From NCBI GenBank assembly GCA_042091375.1, contig JBELHO010000038.1, forward strand, positions 1 through 31,938: a DNA stretch of 31,938 nucleotides, in the 5' to 3' direction. The notes under the pieces are model-generated. The model saw nothing but the letters and a program-made list of their open reading frames with translations. It did not search any database and was not told the origin of the DNA. A program made the translations under genes and the position numbers. Shown one piece after another: positions 24,228-31,232 of this stretch (the stretch's first letter is position 1; every line of letters begins with the position of its first letter). This DNA is from JBELHO01 sp042091375. Its GTDB lineage: Bacteria; Pseudomonadota; Gammaproteobacteria; Enterobacterales; Alteromonadaceae.

Positions 24228-24728
24228 TCAACCCAGCTTAGGATAGCTCACTGTCTGAAATGGCGGATAGGGACATTGCGCATTAAATGTCTCTATGTCT
24301 TTCGACTGCCAAAATATCTCAGCAAAACGGTTGACTAATACCAATAATTCAAGCGTGACAGCCATATTGACTTTCTGTTTTGCCGCCGATGTTTTCAACA
24401 TAATATCATGAGTTAGTTGATGAATTTCGGGGAATTTATCGAATTGTGGTTGTTTAAAATAATCCCCCCAAATAACCCGTACTTCATCCTTGACTATCCC
24501 GCCCTGCTGTTCTTTCTCAGCACTTAAGCGAGCCAAGGTTGCAGTTTGTTCAACGTTAAGCTCACTTTTACTTGCGAGTTCATCGATTAATTCAACCATG
24601 CGGATCATTGACAGCACAGCTAACTGAATAGTCATAGGATCATATATTTTACAAGGAATATCACAATGAGCAGAAGCTTGCTCGAAATCGAAAACCTTAT
24701 CAAGTTGGGCAATAATATTATATAACAT
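24228..24728 (-). CDS. sodN: Nickel superoxide dismutase precursor
   Basis: Ni-dependent superoxide dismutase, converting superoxide to peroxide and oxygen. The diagnostic nickel hook HCDIPCKIYDP begins at residue 21. After cleavage of a 20-residue propeptide (ending EQASA), His1, Cys2 and Cys6 of the mature chain would bind nickel. The rest is the helical bundle (QLAVLSMIRMVELIDEL, VRVIWGDYFKQPQFDKFPEIHQLTHDIMLKTSAAKQKV). I chose ATG 24728 because GGAG precedes it by about 7 bases and the resulting propeptide is short and non-hydrophobic, as in other SodN; a start 19 codons upstream would overlap the previous gene. The product has 166 residues, a normal size. One base separates it from the stop of the His-rich gene. 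Confidence 0.95.
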   Translation of the reverse strand: MLYNIIAQLDKVFDFEQASAHCDIPCKIYDPMTIQLAVLSMIRMVELIDELASKSELNVEQTATLARLSAEKEQQGGIVKDEVRVIWGDYFKQPQFDKFPEIHQLTHDIMLKTSAAKQKVNMAVTLELLVLVNRFAEIFWQSKDIETFNAQCPYPPFQTVSYPKLG

Positions 24729-24729
24729 T

Positions 24730-24945
24730 TTAGGACTCCGTTTTACGTGATTTAGTCTCAACACGAGACCGAGCAAACAATACACCTATGTAGCCAATCG
24801 CCACAATAGAGATAAACCATACTAAATGAGCAATCCAGGCATAGGGGTGACTGTGGTCATGACCATCATGCGCCATGACTTGCGGGCCAATAAGCGATGA
24901 AAAGGTAATTAAAAAAATCATCAATTTTGCTGCTATTTTATTCAT
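24730..24945 (-). CDS. Small His-rich membrane protein in sodN operon
   Basis: A 71-residue protein that I do not recognise by name. A signal peptide (MNKIAAKLMIFLITFSSLIG...) should be cut after PQVMA, giving a mature N-terminus HDGHDHSHPYAW with four His and two Asp in nine residues, a likely metal-binding tail facing the periplasm. A single membrane helix (about AHLVWFISIVAIGYIGVLFA) and a basic cytoplasmic end follow. The start at 24945 has a strong AAGGAAA ribosome-binding site. It is tightly packed between the TPR gene and sodN (1-base gap), so I infer a role in nickel capture or sensing for SodN. Confidence 0.75.
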   Translation of the reverse strand: MNKIAAKLMIFLITFSSLIGPQVMAHDGHDHSHPYAWIAHLVWFISIVAIGYIGVLFARSRVETKSRKTES

Positions 24946-24955
24946 GTTATTTCCT

Positions 24956-25381
24956 TTAGTGAATGACTGCAGTGTCATAATCAAGTGTTTGTTTTAGTTG
25001 CTTTAATTCAACAATACAATGCTCACAAGTGGGGTATTTCTGAGCAAAAGTTAAAATTGGATTTAGGGTCATACTCAATGCGCCAAAAGCTAGGTTTCTC
25101 AGCGATAGACTTTCTAATGGGTTTTGACTGGTGCTGCGGGCTTGCTGATATGCTTGCACAAAGTAGCCAATCGAACGTTCATATTCACCAGTTGATTCAA
25201 ATAATGTCCCTAGGTTGTGACAAGTGCATATCCAAGCCATTAATAATGACTCATGTTGCTCACCTCTACTCCACATGCCTTCTAATTGGCTGAAAGCTGA
25301 TTTGTAATAAAGTTCAGCTTTAGTCCATTGCTGCTCGTCGTAGTGGCTATTGCCTTTCCTCAATAAATCTTGCCAATTCAT
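24956..25381 (-). CDS. TPR-like protein with CxC/CxxC cysteines
   Basis: A 141-residue soluble protein with tetratricopeptide-like helices: LLRKGNSHYDEQQWTKAELYYKSAFSQLEG, then TCHNLGTLFESTGEYERSIGYFVQAYQQA. The overall pattern resembles the small DUF2753-type TPR proteins of vibrios, but I am not certain. It contains CTCH (Cys52, Cys54, His55) and CEHC (Cys119, Cys122), which might bind a metal. No signal peptide is visible, so it should be cytoplasmic. It starts 13 bases after the pseudoazurin stop and ends 10 bases before the His-rich gene, hence the same operon. A chaperone or assembly role for SodN is inference. Confidence 0.7.
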   Translation of the reverse strand: MNWQDLLRKGNSHYDEQQWTKAELYYKSAFSQLEGMWSRGEQHESLLMAWICTCHNLGTLFESTGEYERSIGYFVQAYQQARSTSQNPLESLSLRNLAFGALSMTLNPILTFAQKYPTCEHCIVELKQLKQTLDYDTAVIH

Positions 25382-25394
25382 TGATTTATATCCC

Positions 25395-25832
25395 TTACTT
25401 AGTCATTTTAGCCAAGGTTTTTGCCACCCGCTCTTTATTCATGACCACACCAGCTTTCAACGAATCCCACTGTTCAGTGATCTCTACTTTATTAGTTGCC
25501 TTGCCTACTTGTATGATACCTATCATTCCCAAGGCAAAATGCGGTGTACATTTATACAAATATGCGCCTTCTTGACTAAATTTAACCACAGCTGTTTGCC
25601 CCATTGCAGTATTAAATGGTTCAGCACCTTTTGGACTAAGCATAGATTGTGCGTTATGAGTCACATCAGAAGGGACAAATTCAACACTGTCACCGACCGC
25701 TATTTTTAGGTATTCAGGCTCCATTATCATAGTTTGTCCGCTGGCATCAGCGGTTAACAATTTAACTTGGTGCTGTTTTGCAGCAACTAAGCAAGGTAGG
25801 AGCAATAACAGTGATATAGCTAATTTTTTCAT
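25395..25832 (-). CDS. Pseudoazurin (type 1 copper protein)
   Basis: A periplasmic blue-copper electron carrier of 145 residues. A signal peptide (MKKLAISLLLLLPCLVAA) precedes a cupredoxin fold with all four copper ligands visible: His59 in DVTHNAQS, and Cys95, His98 and Met103 in YKCTPHFALGM. KIAVGDSVEFVPSD and AEPFNTAMGQTAVVKF are typical pseudoazurin blocks. Pseudoazurin often feeds electrons to copper nitrite reductase or peroxidases; no such enzyme is in the window. It is the promoter-proximal gene of the sodN operon, so it could be an electron partner in the same stress response. The function in this context is unknown. Confidence 0.9.
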   Translation of the reverse strand: MKKLAISLLLLLPCLVAAKQHQVKLLTADASGQTMIMEPEYLKIAVGDSVEFVPSDVTHNAQSMLSPKGAEPFNTAMGQTAVVKFSQEGAYLYKCTPHFALGMIGIIQVGKATNKVEITEQWDSLKAGVVMNKERVAKTLAKMTK

Positions 25833-25861
25833 TTAATTTACCCGATAAGTCATATTTATAA

Positions 25862-25894
25862 TCAAATAATAATCATTCTTATTTAGATTTACAA
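25862..25894 (-). promoter_or_regulatory. Promoter with overlapping Fur-box-like operator
   Basis: On the minus strand a -35 TTGTAA (25889-25894) and a -10 TATTAT (25866-25871) are separated by exactly 17 bases, about 34 bases from the pseudoazurin ATG. The 19 bases at 25862-25880 match the Fur consensus GATAATGATAATCATTATC at 13 positions, including the run ATAATCATT, and cover the -10. Bound Fur would block RNA polymerase, so the operon is predicted to be repressed in iron-rich conditions. This is a comparison by eye; binding is not shown. Confidence 0.6.
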
Positions 25895-26628
25895 TAAGTA
25901 TTTGGAATTGCCGTGATATAAATTTACCTAGGAGAGGACAAAAAAAAGTGATGATAAAGATATAACTTTTGGTTATCACTCTATACTTTTTGTGTTAACA
26001 GTTATCGACTGTGTACCTGCTGATAATTGCAGTAATAATGTTGTGTTACTTAGACTATATAGCCTACGCAAGACATTTGGATATTTGGTTATTAAAATAT
26101 TTAAATTATGGCAAAGCACTGAGCACTAATTACGAGAGTGCTATATATCAAAAGAATGCCTATCTATCAAAAGAGCGTATATCTAAAAAAAGAGCGTCTA
26201 TGTCTTATATACACATCTACTGACTAGTGAAATCCATTGTTCAATTATCAAGTATTAATGGGCTAAGAGGCACAACCACCTTTGTTCACAATAGCTATTT
26301 GTCTATTAAGCTCTTTGTCTATAAACAAAGCAGCCAAATGAATAAATGCTAAAGTTAAACGGCTAGTGCGCAATTGAAAAGCTATACACAGATAAAAAAA
26401 TAGAGGCTCAATCACAGTTTGAGTATTTATATACTCAGCATTTGTGTACTCAGCATTTATGAACGGCTTTTTTAAGCGCTGCTTTTAGGTATGTACTTTT
26501 ACAATCGTTTACGACCAAAAGCAGTGAATTGAAGCCCTCTCTATTAGTGTCTTAAACATCAAAATTAGTGTATTTAACATCAGAAAAAATAGCCCATTAA
26601 TGCTAATGCAGATACCCATTGATAACGA
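25895..26628. other. Non-coding region with short repeats and a stem-loop
   Basis: An AT-rich stretch of over 700 bases between the sodN-operon promoter and a small frame. It holds a 12-base direct repeat TACTCAGCATTT (26432-26443, 26447-26458), an imperfect 21-base tandem pair (26543-26563 and 26564-26584, 18 of 21 identical), degenerate repeats of TCAAAAGA/AAAGAGCG type near 26146-26200, and a large potential stem-loop at 26465-26536. A GTG-started frame at 26011-26223 has no ribosome-binding site and I do not accept it. No known gene is seen. Confidence 0.5.
26465..26536. other. Potential 72-base stem-loop
   Basis: Nested complementary arms: GGCTT (26465-26469) with AAGCC (26532-26536), and CTGCTTTTAGGT (26479-26490) with ACCAAAAGCAG (26514-26524; one bulged base). 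The enclosed loop is about 23 bases. It has no T-run, so it is not an obvious terminator; it may be a structured RNA or a coincidence. Confidence 0.35.
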
Positions 26629-26808
26629 TTAATTATAGCCTAGTATAAATACGTGATTATCTTCACGCTCAAGGGCATTGTCGTTGTTTTCATCTTTAGT
26701 TGTGTTTTGATGATTTATCTGTTTAGTCGCATTGATACTTTCAATAGTATTGAGCTGTTGAGCGGAATATATTAAGCGGCGATTCAATGTGTGATGATCA
26801 TTAAGCAT
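26629..26808 (-). CDS. Small hypothetical protein, 59 residues
   Basis: A 59-codon frame, starting MLNDHHTLNRRLIYSAQQ and ending EREDNHVFILGYN, with a convincing ribosome-binding site (AGAGG, about six bases before the ATG). The product is polar, rich in Asn, Gln, Asp and Glu in its middle, with no signal peptide or membrane segment. I recognise no family. It stands alone in a long non-coding region, oriented with the sodN operon but about 800 bases upstream of its promoter. It could be a real small protein gene or a chance frame; the ribosome-binding site is the best argument for reality. Confidence 0.4.
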   Translation of the reverse strand: MLNDHHTLNRRLIYSAQQLNTIESINATKQINHQNTTKDENNDNALEREDNHVFILGYN

Positions 26809-27266
26809 AATTACCTCTGCATAGAAATAGTATTGACAAGCTGATCATGCATAAACAGTGCCTAATAATTTTCCCTTTTTCTAAAATGTGAAACACTGCC
26901 ATAAAATAGTAAAATTTCTAGATTAAGATCTGCGCTAAAAGAGCGGTTATTGGCTTATAAAGGCGTATAACTCACTTTTTAAATCGCAATAATTATTCTT
27001 TGCCAATACTAAATACCGACAGAGCTTGGTTACCGCAATTCAACTTTTACATCGGATTTATTTTCATTTTGCTTAACAGTATTTGTAATATGCAATGAAA
27101 TATTTCACATCCACTTACACCTGTTGAGATGACTGTATCATTGACTATTAATATGCTGTAATACATTGATAAGTATTTATATTAGCTGATAAGCCCGAAC
27201 ATTTTGTAGCGGCAACAGCAACTCCTTTAAGGTGATAATATCCCCCTCATAACATGCCCTAGCTAT
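26809..27266. other. Intergenic region, nothing recognised
   Basis: About 460 bases between the 59-codon frame and the terminator that follows sucD. The sequence is AT-rich and shows no frame with a plausible ribosome-binding site, no RNA gene and no repeat that I can support. It probably includes the promoter of the small frame, but none stands out. Confidence 0.5.
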
Positions 27267-27298
27267 AAAAAAACCCTATCATATAGATAGGGTTTTTT
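27267..27298 (-). terminator. Rho-independent terminator after sucD
   Basis: The stem CCCTATC (27274-27280) with GATAGGG (27286-27292) and a 5-base loop is extended by an A-run on one side (27267-27273) and a T-run on the other (27293-27298). It can act on either strand. It lies about 70 bases past the sucD stop and should end the sucCD transcript. Confidence 0.88.
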
Positions 27299-27364
27299 AT
27301 TTAATGAGTCCGTTGTGATCCCGCCGCAGTGGACGATTAATTTACAACCCTACCCTTGGTTATT

Positions 27365-28237
27365 TTACCAACCTGTTTTTTCTTTAAGAGCGACACCAAT
27401 GTCAGCTAAAGAACGAACTGTTTTAACACCAGCGGCTTCTAAAGCAGCAAATTTCTCATCGGCGGTACCTTTACCACCAGCGATAATTGCACCAGCATGG
27501 CCCATTCGTTTCCCTGCTGGTGCAGTCACGCCAGCAATATAAGAAACAACAGGTTTAGTAACATGGGCTTTGATGTAATCAGCGGCTTCTTCTTCAGCAG
27601 TACCACCTATTTCACCAATCATTACGATTGCTTCAGTTTGAGGATCGTTTTCAAACATTTCCAGTACATCAATGAAGTTGGTACCCGGTATAGGATCGCC
27701 ACCAATACCGACACAAGTTGATTGTCCAAAACCAGCATCAGTGGTTTGTTTTACCGCTTCATACGTTAACGTACCTGAGCGAGAAACAATACCTACTTTA
27801 CCTGCCATGTGAATATGGCCTGGCATAATACCAATTTTAGTTTCTCCAGGAGTAATAACTCCCGGACAATTTGGCCCTATCATTCGCGTACCTGTTTGCT
27901 CAAGTTTCACTTTGACATCAACCATGTCTAAGGTTGGAATACCTTCAGTAATAGTAACAATCAGTTCAATACCAGCGTCGATAGCTTCTAAAATGGCATC
28001 TTTACAAAATGGCGCAGGTACGTAAATAACCGTAGCAGTGGCGCCAGTAGCTTCAACTGCTTCGCGAACGGTATTGAATACCGGTAAACCTAAATGCGTT
28101 TGACCACCTTTACCTGGGCTAACGCCACCAACCATTTGTGTACCGTATTCAAGAGCTTGCTCTGAGTGAAAAGTACCTTGACCACCAGTAAAACCTTGAC
28201 AGATAACCTTAGTTTGTTTGTTAATTAATACTGACAT
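27365..28237 (-). CDS. sucD: Succinyl-CoA synthetase subunit alpha
   Basis: Alpha subunit of the TCA-cycle enzyme that converts succinyl-CoA to succinate with formation of ATP or GTP. The 290-residue protein has the CoA-binding Rossmann N-terminus (KVICQGFTGGQGTFHSEQALEYG, VGGVSPGKGGQTHLGLPVF) and the phospho-His region near the C-terminus (GKRMGHAGAIIAGGKGTADEK, where the His of GHAGA is the phosphorylated residue). Length is normal. The start codon overlaps the sucC stop by one base (TAATG), indicating translational coupling and equal subunit supply. Confidence 0.97.
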   Translation of the reverse strand: MSVLINKQTKVICQGFTGGQGTFHSEQALEYGTQMVGGVSPGKGGQTHLGLPVFNTVREAVEATGATATVIYVPAPFCKDAILEAIDAGIELIVTITEGIPTLDMVDVKVKLEQTGTRMIGPNCPGVITPGETKIGIMPGHIHMAGKVGIVSRSGTLTYEAVKQTTDAGFGQSTCVGIGGDPIPGTNFIDVLEMFENDPQTEAIVMIGEIGGTAEEEAADYIKAHVTKPVVSYIAGVTAPAGKRMGHAGAIIAGGKGTADEKFAALEAAGVKTVRSLADIGVALKEKTGW

Positions 28238-29403
28238 TATTTGCCCTCCGCTGCGGCAACAACTTTTTGTGCTGCATCAGTCAATGATTCAGCGGCAATC
28301 ACATTAACGTCCGAAGTCGCCAATACAGTGCGGCCAGCTTCGGCATTAGTGCCTTCCAAACGAACCACTACTGGAACTTCAACACCGACTTCTTTAACTG
28401 CAGCAATGATCCCTTCAGCAATCATGTCACAGCGTACAATACCACCAAAAATGTTAACTAATACCGCTTTTACATTTTCATCAGAAAGGATAATTTTAAA
28501 CGCTTCAGCAACGCGTTCTTTGGTTGCTCCGCCGCCAACATCTAGAAAGTTTGCTGGTTTTCCGCCGTGTAAATTAACGATATCCATAGTGCCCATTGCT
28601 AAACCAGCACCGTTAACCATACAACCGACGTTGCCATCCAATGCAACATAGTTTAATTCCCATTGCGCTGCATGTGCTTCACGTTCATCTTCTTGTGATG
28701 GATCATGCATTTCGCGAATTTTTGGTTGACGGTATAAAGCATTGCCATCAATACCAATTTTACCATCTAAACAGTGAAGGTTACCTTCATCAGTTATTAC
28801 TAACGGATTGATTTCTAATAAGGCAAAATCAAAGTCATTAAACATCTTAGCTAGACCCATGAAGATCTTAACAAACTGTTTCATTTGCGTAGGGTTTAAA
28901 CCTAATTTAAAACCCAATTCGCGAGCTTGATAAGCTTGTGGGCCTACCAAAGGATCAATTTCAGCTTTGTGGATTAACTCAGGTGTTTGCTCTGCAACCG
29001 TTTCAATTTCAACACCACCTTCAGTAGAGGCCATGAATACCACTTTACGAGTTCCGCGATCAACGACGGCGCCTAGGTATAATTCATTAGCGATATCGGT
29101 ACAGCTTTCTACTAAAATTTTAGAAACCGGTTGTCCGTTCTCATCTGTTTGATAAGTCACTAAGTTTTTACCTAACCAGTTTTGTGCAAACTGCTTAATT
29201 TCTTCTTTAGTTTTTACCAGTTTGACACCGCCAGCTTTACCGCGACCGCCTGCGTGAACCTGAGTTTTTACAACCCACATATCGCCGCCTATTTTAGAGG
29301 CAGCTTCGGCAGCTTCTTGTGGGGTATCGCAAGCGAACCCTTCAGAAACTGGTAAACCATATTCAGCGAATAGTTGTTTCGCTTGATACTCATGCAAATT
29401 CAT
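28237..29403 (-). CDS. sucC: Succinyl-CoA synthetase subunit beta
   Basis: Beta subunit with an ATP-grasp nucleotide-binding domain. The 388-residue protein starts MNLHEYQAKQLFAEYGLPV and shows WVVKTQVHAGGRGKAGGVKLV, LLEINPLVITDEGNLHCLDGKI, the phosphate loop VNGAGLAMGTMDIV and NIFGGIVRCDMIAEGI. All are standard for ADP/GDP-forming bacterial SucC. Upstream a TATAAT -10 and a terminator behind sucB suggest that it has its own promoter, whereas in E. coli sucABCD is mainly transcribed together. Confidence 0.97.
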   Translation of the reverse strand: MNLHEYQAKQLFAEYGLPVSEGFACDTPQEAAEAASKIGGDMWVVKTQVHAGGRGKAGGVKLVKTKEEIKQFAQNWLGKNLVTYQTDENGQPVSKILVESCTDIANELYLGAVVDRGTRKVVFMASTEGGVEIETVAEQTPELIHKAEIDPLVGPQAYQARELGFKLGLNPTQMKQFVKIFMGLAKMFNDFDFALLEINPLVITDEGNLHCLDGKIGIDGNALYRQPKIREMHDPSQEDEREAHAAQWELNYVALDGNVGCMVNGAGLAMGTMDIVNLHGGKPANFLDVGGGATKERVAEAFKIILSDENVKAVLVNIFGGIVRCDMIAEGIIAAVKEVGVEVPVVVRLEGTNAEAGRTVLATSDVNVIAAESLTDAAQKVVAAAEGK

Positions 29404-29663
29404 GGTGTTTTATCCATTTATCTGTAGATGAAATTAGTGACAATTCACAACAAACCATCACCGTCGAAAAAAGTTGACCGATTATAGTACAAAAGCTCTA
29501 CATAACAAAGCCCCTTTAGCATTAATACTATAGTAAAGATTGATTTATTTTCTTTGCTTTGTTGTCTTTTATTTTTTGCGATATCAGTGGGGAAAATTAA
29601 CTTCTATATATTGATTTAGATCATGGATATGTATTCACAAAATATGTTTTGCAAATTCAATAA
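29404..29663 (-). promoter_or_regulatory. sucCD promoter region with FNR-like box
   Basis: On the minus strand, -35 TTGTTA and -10 TATAAT (29481-29486) are separated by 16 bases, some 78 bases before the sucC ATG. Farther upstream TTGATTTAGATCAT (29611-29624) matches the FNR/EtrA consensus TTGAT-N4-ATCAA at 9 of 10 positions. The box would be centred about 140 bases before the inferred start of transcription, too far for a standard activator site, so it may serve another promoter or act as a distant repressor site. Confidence 0.5.
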
Positions 29664-29693
29664 AAAAACCGTGTGATATATCACACGGTTTTT
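29664..29693 (-). terminator. Rho-independent terminator after sucB
   Basis: A perfect inverted repeat: AAAAACCGTGTGATA (29664-29678) with TATCACACGGTTTTT (29679-29693). On the minus strand the 3' arm ends in TTTTTTTA. It lies 25 bases past the sucB stop and should end, or reduce, transcription of sucAB before sucC. Confidence 0.9.
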
Positions 29694-29717
29694 GACAAGC
29701 CATTGGCAAAGATACGG

Positions 29718-31181
29718 TTAAATATCTAACAACAATCGCGTTGGATCTTCTAAAAGCTCTTTAATAGTCACTAAGAAGCCAACCGATTCTTTACCGTCAA
29801 TCAATCTGTGATCATATGAAAGAGCGAGATACATCATGGGTAAAATTTCAACTTTACCGTCAACCGCCATGGGTCGATCTTGAATTTTATGCATTCCCAA
29901 AATACCCGCTTGTGGCAAATTCAGAATAGGTGTAGAAATAAGTGAACCAAAAACACCACCATTGGTAATGGTAAAATTACCACCTTGCATTTCAGCCATT
30001 GACAGTTTGCCATCACGTCCCTTAATAGCTAAATCGCGAATGCCATTTTCAATACCGGCCATACCTAATTGATCAGCATCGCGAAGTACTGGTGTCACCA
30101 AACCTCGAGGTGTCGAAACAGCAATCGAAATATCAAAGAAATTGTGATAAACAATATCATCGCCATCAATAGAGGCGTTCACCGCTGGATAACGCTTTAA
30201 GGCTTCAGTTACCGCTTTGACGTAAAAAGACATAAAACCTAAACGAGTATCATGGGTTTTCTCAAATAAATCTTTATATTGTTTACGCAAATCCATAATT
30301 GGCTTCATGTTAACTTCATTAAACGTAGTCAACATCGCCGTAGAATTTTTTGCCTCTAACAAACGTGTGGCAATAGTTTTACGCAAGCGAGTCATAGGTA
30401 CCCGCTTTTGACTGCGCTCGCCAAGATCTTGCACGGCGACAGTCGATGCTGCTGGTTTAGCCACAGGTGCAGACTTAGTAGCAGAGGCAGCTTCTACGTC
30501 CTGTTTTGATATTCTACCGCCTTTACCTGTACCGGTTACATCGCTGGCACTAAGACCTTTTTCAGTTAACAATCGACGAACTGATGGACTTGCTAAATCA
30601 TCTGCTCCACTGGTTTCTTCAACGGCAGCTGGTGCAGCAGGTGCACTAGCTCCGGCGTTGAGTTGACCAATAACTTGTTCGCCTAAAACCGTATCGCCTT
30701 CTGCGTGAATGATCTTGCCAATGACTCCATTGTCTTGAGCAACGACTTCTAAAACAACTTTGTCAGTTTCTATATCAACTAAATTTTGATCGACAGCAAC
30801 CGTATCACCTTCCGCTACATGCCAAGTTGCGACAGTCGCATCGGCAACAGATTCAGGTAATACCGGAACAACGATATCAATGACTTTGCCGCTGCTAACA
30901 GGGTTGGCAGTAACTTTAGGCTCTGCTGCAACATCACTGTTATTAGCTGGCGACAGAATTGCGATCAATTGTTCACCTAATACCGTGGCTCCCTCTGCTT
31001 GTGATATTTCTGTGATCACCCCATCGTCAGTCGCTGGTACTTCTAATACCACTTTATCCGTTTCAATATCGACCAATACTTGATCACGAGCCACTTTGTC
31101 ACCTACTTGAACATGCCAAGTAGCTATGGTTGCATCTGCAACAGATTCTGGTAATACAGGAACCTTTATCTCGGTTGTCAT
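29718..31181 (-). CDS. sucB: 2-oxoglutarate dehydrogenase E2 (dihydrolipoyl succinyltransferase), two lipoyl domains
   Basis: E2 core of the 2-oxoglutarate dehydrogenase complex; it moves succinyl groups from E1 to CoA. The 487-residue chain has two tandem lipoyl domains, each with an ETDKVVLEV lipoylation site (Lys43 and Lys141, 98 residues apart). An Ala-rich linker, a peripheral subunit-binding domain (LASPSVRRLLTEKGLSASDVTGTGKGGRISKQDVE) and the catalytic domain ending YDHRLIDGKESVGFL (active-site His) follow. E. coli SucB has a single lipoyl domain and about 405 residues, so the duplication explains the extra length. The start lies 51 bases after the sucA stop. Confidence 0.96.
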   Translation of the reverse strand: MTTEIKVPVLPESVADATIATWHVQVGDKVARDQVLVDIETDKVVLEVPATDDGVITEISQAEGATVLGEQLIAILSPANNSDVAAEPKVTANPVSSGKVIDIVVPVLPESVADATVATWHVAEGDTVAVDQNLVDIETDKVVLEVVAQDNGVIGKIIHAEGDTVLGEQVIGQLNAGASAPAAPAAVEETSGADDLASPSVRRLLTEKGLSASDVTGTGKGGRISKQDVEAASATKSAPVAKPAASTVAVQDLGERSQKRVPMTRLRKTIATRLLEAKNSTAMLTTFNEVNMKPIMDLRKQYKDLFEKTHDTRLGFMSFYVKAVTEALKRYPAVNASIDGDDIVYHNFFDISIAVSTPRGLVTPVLRDADQLGMAGIENGIRDLAIKGRDGKLSMAEMQGGNFTITNGGVFGSLISTPILNLPQAGILGMHKIQDRPMAVDGKVEILPMMYLALSYDHRLIDGKESVGFLVTIKELLEDPTRLLLDI

Positions 31182-31232
31182 TTACTTTATTCCTTACACA
31201 CTCTTAATTAATCTCTTTATAAAAAAGAGGGG

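Noticed and set aside
26011..26223. 70-codon GTG-started frame with a hydrophobic beginning
   Set aside because: No ribosome-binding site, a repeat-derived C-terminal half, and Tyr/Ile/Lys-rich composition typical of AT-rich non-coding DNA.
28241..28651. 136-codon plus-strand frame opposite sucC
   Set aside because: It is the antisense shadow of a strongly conserved gene; its Ser/Thr/Ala/Pro-rich composition is a usual by-product.
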